From contig NZ_JAEDAE010000005.1 in assembly GCF_016056375.1 (NCBI RefSeq), positions 62,001 through 126,000 on the forward strand: DNA of 64,000 bases, read 5' to 3'. A model generated the notes under the pieces. The model was not told the DNA's origin, searched no databases, and was given only the letters and a program-made list of their open reading frames with translations. The position numbers and the translations under genes are program-made. The DNA is from Hymenobacter negativus (GTDB lineage: Bacteria; Bacteroidota; Bacteroidia; Cytophagales; Hymenobacteraceae). Positions 1-7,246 of this stretch are shown one piece after another (positions within the stretch are counted from its first letter, which is position 1; each line of letters begins with the position of its first letter).

Positions 1-522
1 CGCGAGGCGGCCGAGGTGGTGCTGGGCTACTTGTACCCCGAGGAGCTGACGGCCGGGCAGGTTGAAAACCTGGCCCACCAGATGCTCACCGAAAAGCTCT
101 GGGAAGAAAACCCCGAGCTGCCGCTACATAAGGGCTTCTACCAAGCCACTCAGCTGCTGCACGATGCCTTCAACGGCACCTTCCCGGCCACCAAAGCCGT
201 GGAATTTCAGGTGAAATGCACCGCCGAAAACCCCGCCGATTTAGCAGTATTCGACAATGAGCCGGCCGCGCCGCTGATGCGCCTGCTAGCACCCGGCCTG
301 CCCGATAATGCGCTGATTAACCGACTGTTTTCGCCGCAGGTGGAAGGCGATAAATTTGAGGAGGCCAAAGCTATGCTCTGGCAGCTGACCACGACGGAAA
401 AAACCGAAAATTCCATCACCTTCGACGTGGTGAGCTCGGCCTACTGGCTGGAAGATTTCAAATACGCCGACACTTACGAAGCCACCACCCACGCCGACGC
501 TGTGGTAACGTCCGAAGAATAA
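1..522 (+). CDS. Hypothetical protein, 5'-truncated by window edge
   Basis: The frame is open from base 1 and ends in TAA at 520-522, so the start codon lies outside the window. The first in-window start-like codon (GTG at 16) has no special support. The visible 173 codons encode an acidic, soluble-looking protein with no signal peptide or membrane segment and a Glu/Asp-rich C-terminus. I do not recognise a family or catalytic motif. It sits upstream of an AsmA-like gene on the same strand, separated by 108 bp that contain a short palindrome. It is a real gene by length and codon use; the function is unknown. Confidence 0.65.
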   Translation, partial: REAAEVVLGYLYPEELTAGQVENLAHQMLTEKLWEENPELPLHKGFYQATQLLHDAFNGTFPATKAVEFQVKCTAENPADLAVFDNEPAAPLMRLLAPGLPDNALINRLFSPQVEGDKFEEAKAMLWQLTTTEKTENSITFDVVSSAYWLEDFKYADTYEATTHADAVVTSEE

Positions 523-542
523 GCTTCTCCCCTTTCGGGCCG

Positions 543-581
543 GGCCAGCATACACGGAAGCAACTTTCGCGTATGCTGGCC
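543..581. terminator. Short palindrome downstream of the first gene
   Basis: An 11-bp perfect inverted repeat (543-553 with 571-581, GGCCAGCATAC / GTATGCTGGCC) encloses a 17-nt loop. It lies 20 bp after a stop codon and 50 bp before the AsmA start. There is no U-tract after it, so it may be a weak terminator or a processing hairpin rather than a classic intrinsic terminator. Confidence 0.35.
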
Positions 582-630
582 TACATTGGCTCCTTAGCTC
601 GCGGCAGCCCTGCTGCGCCCCCGGCATTCT

Positions 631-3600
631 ATGAGATTTTTCACCCTGCGACGAGTATTGGCACTGGTGCTGCTGCTAGCCGTGCTGGGTGCAGTAGTAG
701 CCGTCTGGATACTGGGAAGTGACTACGGCCGCCGCCTGGTGGCCCAGAAAGTGCGCAAGGGTTTAACGCAGAATTCGGAGCTGGTACTGGCGCCGTTTCG
801 GGTCGAAATGTCGCCCTGGCGCGACTTTCCGCATCTCACGGCCTCCATCCAGCACCTGGCCCTCACGGATACTTCGTTTCAGAAATCGGTGCCGGTGCTC
901 AGCATCGGCCGGGTCGATTTGCGAGTTGAGCTGCTGAGCTTGCTGCGCGGCCGGGTGGAAGTGGCGCGGGTCGAAATAGATGATGTGAATTTTCAGGAGC
1001 GGGTCGACTCGCTGGGCCGCGCCTGGGGCCTGCGCGGTAAGCGCCGCAAGGGCACCGGCAACGTCCCCAAAATCAACCTGAAGCTGGACGAGCTGGTGGT
1101 GAACAACTTCCGCTTCAGCTCGCACAACGGGTACTCGCGCGGGGCCTTTGGGGTGCAGGTGCGGCAGGCGCGGCTGCAGGGACGGCTGCGGGGCGGCGTG
1201 CTGCGCGTGGCCGGCACCCTGGAGGGCGAATTGAGCTACCTGCGCACCCGCGCCGGCACGCTGTTCGAGCGCGAGCCCGTGACGGCCTGGGTGAACTATA
1301 AATACTCGTTCGAGAACCGCCAGGGCCTGATATACCGCACCCGCGCCACCCTCAACGGCGACACCATTCGGGTGAGCGGCACCCACACCGTGGCCGCCGA
1401 CCAGCCCGCCGGCACCATGATGGCGCTGCGCTTTGTGGGCAACCAACCCCTCGTGGACGTGCTGCACGCCGCCCTGCCGCCGCGCCTGGAGCCCTACCTG
1501 GCCGGCACCACCAGCCCCAGCAAAGCCCACATTCACTACACCATCACGGGCCTTAGCGGGCCGAAGGTGACGCCGCGCAACGTGCTCACCTTTGGGCTGC
1601 GCGGGGCCAGCCTGCAATGGCCCGAGCCCGCCCGCCACATCCGGCGCTGGGACCTGGTGGGCACGTATGACAATGGGCCGCAGCAAAACATCCGCTCCAC
1701 GGTGCTCACACTGCGCCGCTGCCGGGTGTATTCGGCCGCCGGCCAGCTCGACGTAGCCCTCACGCTTCAGAACTTCCGCCGTCCCTTCCTCAACGGCCAC
1801 TTCCGGGGCCGCACCGAGCTCACCGAGCTGGCCGCCCTGCTGGCCTCCAACCGCTGGCAGGCGCGGGGCGGCACCGCCGATATCGACGTGCACCTGCGCG
1901 GCTTGCTCCCGCCCCGCGCCGACCGCCCCGCGCCTAAACGGCCGCAACGGCCCATGTCGCTGCGCGGCACCGTCACGCTGCACCGGGCCTCGCTGGTGCT
2001 GCCGGCTCGCGGGGCCGACATCTCGGGCCTGGATGTGCAGGTGGGCCTGCGCGACAGCCTCTGGCACCTGGCCAATGCCTCCGGCGTGCTCAATGAAATG
2101 CGCTTTAAAGCTTCGGCTACTACGGTTGATTTGCTGGGCTACCTCAATGGGCAGCTGGCCACGGCCAGCATCAGCGGCCAGTTTGCGGTGGATGAGTTGC
2201 GGGTGCCCCAGCTGCGCACCCTCATGCAGCCCGTGCCCCGCACCGGCGACGAGGGCTTTGCGCCCACCAGCCTGCCCAAACCCAACCGTACTCGCACGCC
2301 CCGCGACAAGGCCCAGCTGGCCGCCACCCTGGGCAGCGCCCTCATTCCGCCGGGCCTGCTGCTTGATGTGAGCCTGCGCTGCCAGCGCCTGCTGCTGGCC
2401 ACCGATACGCTCAGCAACCTGGCCGTGACCATTCACCACGACGGCCAGCGCGTGCGGCTTGAGCACCTGGCCGGCCGCGTGTGGGGCGGCGACGTGCGCG
2501 GCGACGTGCAGTGGCCCACCGACCCCGAAAACCGCGTGGCTCCTGTACAATACCGGGTTGGCGTGCACTTTGCGTCCATCAACTACCAACAGTTTCTGGC
2601 GCGCCTCAACCGCCCCGCCCCCGAGGCGGTTAAGGTCGTTCGCACCCGGCGGCGCAAGGCCAACGGTGGCGCCAGCCCGGCCCTGCACGACCTGCTGCTG
2701 TCGGCCAACGGCCAGCTCACCCTCGACATCGACCGCGTGGACCTGCCCGAGGACGAAACCATGCGCCGCGTGAGCTTGCAACTCGAAAAAAGCGGCCCCA
2801 CCCTGCGCATGCCCTACCTGCGCTTTCTCACGCCGGAAGGCGGGCACGGTGAAGCCTCGGGCACGGCCCAGGTAGAGGGCCTGCGCCTCACCGCAGCCGA
2901 TGCCGACCTGACCCTGCGCTACGGCAACCTCGACGTGCAGCGTCTGCTCGGCCTCATCGCCAGCCTCACCGCCCACCCCGACTCGGTGCCGACCGCCCGC
3001 ACCCTGGCCCGCGCCGAACGCCGAGCCGAGCGGCGCGCCCAACGTCGGCTATTGCCTGGCAACCAATCCCTGTTTTCGAACGGGGTGCTGAGCGCCGTGC
3101 TGCGCGTGGAGGCCGATAATGTGCACTATGGCCCGCTGCGCGGCGGCCGGTTCCGGCTGGTGTCGCACCTGCTCGACGGCGAGGCCCGGCTCGATAACTG
3201 CTCGTTTGATGGCTTGCAGGGGCACCTCAGCCTGAGCGGCTACATGCGCAGCACCGCCAACCGGGCCCACCACGCCACGCAGCTGCAGGTGCGCCTGGAA
3301 GACATTGAGCTGCCCGCTCTTTTTGCCACCGCCACCAGCATGGGCCTTAACATGTTGGGCGGCGACAATATCAAGGGCAGCCTGCGGGGCGTGGCCGATA
3401 TCCGCACCGACCTCGGCCCCACGTTCCTGCCCAGCTTGCTCCAAACCGCCGGCTACCTCAAAACCGACGTCCGCGACCTGGAACTCATCAATGTGGAAGC
3501 CCTGATGGAGGCGCTGAAATTCATGAAATCCGAGCGCACCGGCCACCTGTACTTCGAGCCCGTGCGGGCCGAATTTGTGCTGGCGCAGGGCCAGATTATC

Positions 3601-3945
3601 ATTCCCGGCCTGCACCTGAACAGCAATTTGAGCAACCTCGAAGTGAGCGGCCACTACGGGCTGGAAGGGGCCACCAACCTCTTCATCGGCCTCAAGCCCC
3701 TGCAAGCCCTGTTTGGCAACAACGACAAGCGCGTGGAGCGCATCCAGAACGGCGAAACGGTGAGCAAATCCACTTCCGGCAAGCTCACCTACGTGAACCT
3801 GCGCCGCACGGCCCCCGGCGAGAAATACAAGGTCCGCCTGTTTCAGCGCGACGAGCACCGCGACGCCATGACGCGCCTGCAGGAGCAGTACCGTGGCTTC
3901 CTCCGCACCCAGCGCCTCGATACCACCGTGCGGATGCTGCGGTAG
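631..3945 (+). CDS. AsmA family protein (AsmA-like C-terminal region)
   Basis: This 1104-aa protein has one N-terminal membrane anchor (about residues 8-29, rich in Leu/Val/Ala) followed by a very long domain of alternating hydrophobic beta-strand segments. That is the pattern of AsmA/TamB-like bridge proteins, which span the periplasm and are thought to carry lipids to the outer membrane. The C-terminal part (about 900-1050, including MLGGDNIKGSLRG and the L-N-S-N-L-S-N-L-E-V-S-G stretch) resembles the AsmA-like C-terminal region. A basic Arg-rich segment (about 800-815) and an Arg/Lys-rich loop near residue 670 interrupt the strands. The start ATG at 631 gives the anchor directly. Bacteroidota usually carry several such paralogues; which lipid or partner this one serves cannot be told here. 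Confidence 0.8.
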   Translation: MRFFTLRRVLALVLLLAVLGAVVAVWILGSDYGRRLVAQKVRKGLTQNSELVLAPFRVEMSPWRDFPHLTASIQHLALTDTSFQKSVPVLSIGRVDLRVELLSLLRGRVEVARVEIDDVNFQERVDSLGRAWGLRGKRRKGTGNVPKINLKLDELVVNNFRFSSHNGYSRGAFGVQVRQARLQGRLRGGVLRVAGTLEGELSYLRTRAGTLFEREPVTAWVNYKYSFENRQGLIYRTRATLNGDTIRVSGTHTVAADQPAGTMMALRFVGNQPLVDVLHAALPPRLEPYLAGTTSPSKAHIHYTITGLSGPKVTPRNVLTFGLRGASLQWPEPARHIRRWDLVGTYDNGPQQNIRSTVLTLRRCRVYSAAGQLDVALTLQNFRRPFLNGHFRGRTELTELAALLASNRWQARGGTADIDVHLRGLLPPRADRPAPKRPQRPMSLRGTVTLHRASLVLPARGADISGLDVQVGLRDSLWHLANASGVLNEMRFKASATTVDLLGYLNGQLATASISGQFAVDELRVPQLRTLMQPVPRTGDEGFAPTSLPKPNRTRTPRDKAQLAATLGSALIPPGLLLDVSLRCQRLLLATDTLSNLAVTIHHDGQRVRLEHLAGRVWGGDVRGDVQWPTDPENRVAPVQYRVGVHFASINYQQFLARLNRPAPEAVKVVRTRRRKANGGASPALHDLLLSANGQLTLDIDRVDLPEDETMRRVSLQLEKSGPTLRMPYLRFLTPEGGHGEASGTAQVEGLRLTAADADLTLRYGNLDVQRLLGLIASLTAHPDSVPTARTLARAERRAERRAQRRLLPGNQSLFSNGVLSAVLRVEADNVHYGPLRGGRFRLVSHLLDGEARLDNCSFDGLQGHLSLSGYMRSTANRAHHATQLQVRLEDIELPALFATATSMGLNMLGGDNIKGSLRGVADIRTDLGPTFLPSLLQTAGYLKTDVRDLELINVEALMEALKFMKSERTGHLYFEPVRAEFVLAQGQIIIPGLHLNSNLSNLEVSGHYGLEGATNLFIGLKPLQALFGNNDKRVERIQNGETVSKSTSGKLTYVNLRRTAPGEKYKVRLFQRDEHRDAMTRLQEQYRGFLRTQRLDTTVRMLR

Positions 3946-3965
3946 GTTTTGCCTGACTGCCCCCG

Positions 3966-4106
3966 GCTTGCTGGCGCGCGTCTGCGACGCGTGCCGGCTG
4001 GCGGCAAGCCTGTGGCTCGGGCACCAACAAGTTGCGACAGAACTTACCTACGTTGCCATATCATAATCAACCAGTCGGCACGCGTCGCAGACGCGCGCCA
4101 GCAAGC
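3966..4106. repeat. Intergenic palindromic element, family G (paired inverted arms)
   Basis: Two 31-bp arms are perfect inverted copies (3966-3996 and 4076-4106) separated by 79 bp. Each arm contains its own hairpin, GGCGCGCGTC-TGC-GACGCGTGCC with one mismatch. The layout of two inverted hairpin arms is REPIN-like, but the GTAG tetranucleotide seen in families B-E is absent. It fills most of the gap between the AsmA gene and the hydrolase gene. Only one copy is in this window. Confidence 0.75.
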
Positions 4107-4139
4107 GGTATTTACCGTTCTTTGCCCCGCTCCTCATAT

Positions 4140-5996
4140 ATGCCCATTACCATGCCTCGCTTGCTCCTCGCCGTCCTTCTGCTGGCTGCCACGCCTGCCG
4201 CTCAGGCCCAAACTTCGCCCCGCGCCCAGGATTCTGCCTTTGTCAGGGCAAACTACACCAAGCTCGACCGCCAGATTACCATGCGCGACGGCGTGAAGCT
4301 CTACACCACCATCTACGTGCCGAAAGATGCCTCTCCGGCCTCGCCCTACCCGTTTCTGATGACACGCACGCCCTACTCGGCCGGGCCGTATGGGGAAAGC
4401 AAATACCGGTTGCGCGGCCCCGGCCCCAGCCGGGAGCTGTCGCAGGAGAAGTACATTTTCGTGTATCAGGATGTGCGCGGGCGGTACATGAGCGAGGGCC
4501 AGTTTGAGGAAATGACCCCGGCCTTGGGCGCGCAAGCCAAAGGGAATAAATCCGTGGCCCACGACGAAAGCACCGACACCTACGACACCATTGAGTGGCT
4601 GCTGAAGAACGTGCCCGGCAACAACGGCCGCGTGGGCATGATGGGCATCAGTTACCCCGGCTTCTACGCTTCGGCGGCGCTGCCCAATGCCCACCCGGCC
4701 CTGAAAGCGGTGTCGCCCCAGGCCCCGGTCACGGATGAGTTTATCGGCGACGATGCCCGACACAAGGGCGCGTTTTTTCTGCTCGACAACTTTGAGTTCA
4801 CCAACTATTTCGACGTGCCCCGGCCCAAGCCGGTGGCGACTTATGAGCCGCTGTTCAAGTTTGAAACGAAGGACGCCTACAAGTTTTTCCTCGACCTCGG
4901 GCCCATCAAAAACGCCAACGGCCCGCAGTATTTCAACAATCGCGCCCGCATCTGGAACGAGTACCAGCAGCACGAAACCTACGACGCCTACTGGCAAAGC
5001 CGCAACATCCGTACCGCCCTTACGGGCGTGAAACCGGCCGTGCTGGTGGTGGGCGGCTGGTTCGATGCCGAAGACCTGTACGGCGCGCTCAACACCTACA
5101 AGGCCATCGAAAAGCAGAACCCCGGCGCCACCAACCGGCTCGTGATGGGCCCCTGGACCCACGGCGCGTGGGCCCGGCCCGAGTGGAGCAAGTTCGGCCC
5201 CCTCAGCTTCGGCTCTAACACCGCCCAGACCTACCGAGAGACGCTGGAAACGCCGTTTTTCAATTTCTACCTGAAAGACAAAGGCACCTTCAATCCGGCC
5301 GAAGCCACGGTCTTCAACACCGGCACCAATGAGTGGAAAACCTACCCGGCCTGGCCGCCCAAGGCCGAAGCCCGGACGCTATTTTTCCAGCAGGCCAATA
5401 GCCTGGCCTTTAGTGCCCCTACCGCCGGCCAGAAGCCCAATGAATACCTCAGTGACCCGGCTAACCCTGTGCCGTACACCGACGGCACCCACGGCGAGCG
5501 CAACAACGAGTACATGATTGAGGACCAGCGCTTCGCCGCCAAGCGCGCCGACGTGCTCACCTTCCACACCGAAGCCTTGCCCGACGACCTCACCCTGGCC
5601 GGCCCCCTCACCGCCGACCTGTGGGTGAGTACCTCCGGCACCGACGCCGACTTCATCGTGAAAGTCATCGACGAGCAGCCCGATGGCACCCAGCGCCTGG
5701 TGCGCGCCGAGGTGATGCGCGGGCGCTTCCGCAACAGCTTTTCCAAGCCCGAGGCTTTCAAGCCCAACCAGCCCACCGAATTAAAATACGAACTGCCCGA
5801 TGTGCTCCACACTTTCCGCAAAGGCCACCGGCTGATGGTGCAGGTGCAAAGCACCTGGTTCCCGCTCGTGGATAGGAACCCGCAGACCTTCGTGCCCATT
5901 GCCACGGCCGATGCGAAGGATTTTCAGAAAGCCACCATCCGGCTGTACCACGACGCCGGGCACCCCTCGGCAATGCTGGTGCCGGTGCTGCCGTAA
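4140..5996 (+). CDS. CocE/NonD family hydrolase (X-Pro dipeptidyl-peptidase S15-like)
   Basis: This is a secreted alpha/beta hydrolase of about 618 aa. The signal peptide runs to about residue 24 (LLLAVLLLAATPAAQAQ). The S15/CocE catalytic core follows, with the nucleophile motif GISYPG (Ser171 from this start). After it come a helical cap region and a C-terminal jelly-roll domain (about 440-610) typical of CocE, cocaine esterase and X-Pro peptidases. The family hydrolyses esters, amides or glutaryl-type bonds; the substrate is not predictable from sequence. An upstream in-frame ATG at 4032 exists but would place 36 polar residues, partly encoded by the family G palindrome, before the signal peptide. 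The start at 4140 (or 4152) is therefore preferred. It stands alone between AsmA and a small secreted protein. Confidence 0.88.
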   Translation: MPITMPRLLLAVLLLAATPAAQAQTSPRAQDSAFVRANYTKLDRQITMRDGVKLYTTIYVPKDASPASPYPFLMTRTPYSAGPYGESKYRLRGPGPSRELSQEKYIFVYQDVRGRYMSEGQFEEMTPALGAQAKGNKSVAHDESTDTYDTIEWLLKNVPGNNGRVGMMGISYPGFYASAALPNAHPALKAVSPQAPVTDEFIGDDARHKGAFFLLDNFEFTNYFDVPRPKPVATYEPLFKFETKDAYKFFLDLGPIKNANGPQYFNNRARIWNEYQQHETYDAYWQSRNIRTALTGVKPAVLVVGGWFDAEDLYGALNTYKAIEKQNPGATNRLVMGPWTHGAWARPEWSKFGPLSFGSNTAQTYRETLETPFFNFYLKDKGTFNPAEATVFNTGTNEWKTYPAWPPKAEARTLFFQQANSLAFSAPTAGQKPNEYLSDPANPVPYTDGTHGERNNEYMIEDQRFAAKRADVLTFHTEALPDDLTLAGPLTADLWVSTSGTDADFIVKVIDEQPDGTQRLVRAEVMRGRFRNSFSKPEAFKPNQPTELKYELPDVLHTFRKGHRLMVQVQSTWFPLVDRNPQTFVPIATADAKDFQKATIRLYHDAGHPSAMLVPVLP

Positions 5997-6080
5997 AAGG
6001 GTTTCGTCATCCGTGCGACGCGCAACCCCAGCCCGACCGTAGCACGTAGGAGAAGCATTCCTCATCCTTTCCCCCGCTTT

Positions 6081-6365
6081 ATGAAACTCCTCACCCTGAT
6101 GCTTTCGCTGGGCCTGAGCACCGCCGCCTTCGCCCAAACCACGCCCGCCAGCAACGCGCCGGCCGACAACAACACCAACCCCACCGCGCCCTCCAACAAC
6201 CAGCCCCGCGTGGGCACGGCCATGGACGGCTCCAACATCGCCAACAACCGCGACGTGCTGTCGTCCGGCACCGGCACCCCTGTCCGCACCCGCACCAATG
6301 CCGAGAAACAGGCCCACCGCGAGGCCAAGCGCGCCGCCAAGGGCAAGTCGAAATCGAAGATGTAG
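6081..6365 (+). CDS. Small secreted Asn/Ala/Lys-rich protein
   Basis: This 94-aa protein starts with a clear signal peptide (MKLLTLMLSLGLSTAAFAQ, cleavage after AFA-Q near residue 18). The mature chain is low-complexity, rich in Asn, Pro, Thr and Ala, and ends in a strongly basic tail (AKRAAKGKSKSKM). There are no Cys or catalytic motifs. Such small disordered secreted proteins are common next to unrelated genes in Hymenobacter-like genomes; no function can be assigned. It is followed 6 bp later by a family A palindrome that probably ends its transcript. Confidence 0.6.
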   Translation: MKLLTLMLSLGLSTAAFAQTTPASNAPADNNTNPTAPSNNQPRVGTAMDGSNIANNRDVLSSGTGTPVRTRTNAEKQAHREAKRAAKGKSKSKM

Positions 6366-6371
6366 GCTTTA

Positions 6372-6457
6372 TCTGCCATCCTGAGCGCCGCGAAGCACCT
6401 TATCACGCAAGAATATTCCAGCGTAATAAGGTCCTTCGCGGCACTGAGGATGGCAGA
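6372..6457. repeat. Palindromic element, family A copy 1
   Basis: 31-bp arms (6372-6402 and 6427-6457) match as inverted repeats with three mismatches. The arms share the core TCATCCTGAGCG-CAGCGAAGGACCTT with the copies at 49681 and 60109. This is the most diverged copy. It lies between convergent genes (the small secreted protein and the HAD hydrolase), where it may act as a two-way terminator. Confidence 0.85.
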
Positions 6458-6474
6458 CTTTTTTCTGTCCTGAC

Positions 6475-7131
6475 CTACGCCCCTACCAACCCGCGCACAA
6501 ACGCGTCGGTAAAGTCGGGCGCGAAGTGCAGCACGTTGGGCAGGTGAGCAAACTCCGCCACTTCGTGCGTGGTGGTGAGCACCACGGCTTTCATGCCGGC
6601 ATTTTGGGCGGCCTCGGCCCCCTTGGGCACGTCCTCGAACACGAGGCAATCGGCGGGCGGCACGCCCAGCAGCTCGGCGCAGCGCAGGAATACTTCGGGG
6701 TTGGGCTTGCTCACGGTCACGTCGTCGGCGCTCACGATGGCCTGGAAGTAGTGCCGAATGTTAAGGTTATCGAGCACGAAATCAATATTGAACGGGATGG
6801 CGGCCGAGCCGATGGCCATGGGAATGCCCCGCTGGTGGGCCTGTTCCAGCAGCTCCATCAGGCCCGGCAGCAGGGCCAGGTGCGGCAGAAACTCGCGCTG
6901 GTAGCGCCGCTCCTTTTCAAGCGAAACGCGGTCCATTTCCTCGTCCGTGAAGCGGTCGGGGCCGAAGAGGCGCACCAGCACTTCGCGGTTTTTGCCGTAC
7001 ATCTGGGGCTTCACCTCGTCCCAGCTGAAGCTGCCGCCCAGGTCCTCGTTGAAGAGTTGCTGCCAGGCGCGGGTGTGGTATTCCATGTCGTGCACCATGG
7101 TGCCGTTGAGGTCGAAAATAAAGGCTTTCAT
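6475..7131 (-). CDS. HAD family hydrolase, beta-phosphoglucomutase-like
   Basis: This 218-aa soluble protein of HAD subfamily I has the order expected for beta-phosphoglucomutase/phosphatase-like enzymes. Motif I is FIFDLNGTMV (Asp7), followed by a helical cap (about 15-80). Motif II lies around the GSAAIPFN segment, Lys is in the VSKPNPEVF segment, and motif IV is FEDVPKGAEAA. The nucleophile Asp7 is present, but the usual second Asp (position +2, general acid/base) is Asn9. DLNGT variants recur in Bacteroidota HAD proteins, so this is probably a lineage form rather than a dead enzyme. The substrate is likely a sugar phosphate, by family only. It stands alone, convergent with the upstream small gene. 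Confidence 0.85.
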   Translation of the reverse strand: MKAFIFDLNGTMVHDMEYHTRAWQQLFNEDLGGSFSWDEVKPQMYGKNREVLVRLFGPDRFTDEEMDRVSLEKERRYQREFLPHLALLPGLMELLEQAHQRGIPMAIGSAAIPFNIDFVLDNLNIRHYFQAIVSADDVTVSKPNPEVFLRCAELLGVPPADCLVFEDVPKGAEAAQNAGMKAVVLTTTHEVAEFAHLPNVLHFAPDFTDAFVRGLVGA

Positions 7132-7157
7132 GGGGAATTATGGGGATATTAATAGGA

Positions 7158-7246
7158 TGTAGGGACGGGGCTTGCCCTCGCCTGGTCGGAGAACGGAATC
7201 ACTGAAACGACGCGAACGCCGAGCGGGGACAAGGCCCGCCCCTACA
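7158..7246. repeat. Palindromic element, family E (GTAG-ended)
   Basis: 24-bp imperfect inverted arms (7158-7181 and 7223-7246; four mismatches) both begin TGTAGGG at the outer end. A G/C-rich potential hairpin sits behind the tetranucleotide. The right arm overlaps the 3' end of the histidine kinase gene, and the kinase stop codon (TAG, minus strand, 7242-7244) is part of the GTAG terminus. It is probably a REPIN-like element that landed at the very end of the gene. Confidence 0.75.

Noticed and set aside
763..3042. A 759-codon open frame on the minus strand inside the AsmA gene, and many similar long antisense frames
   Set aside because: High-GC genes with biased third codon positions keep the opposite frames open. 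The antisense products are repetitive and rich in Gly, Ala, His and Arg, with no family match.
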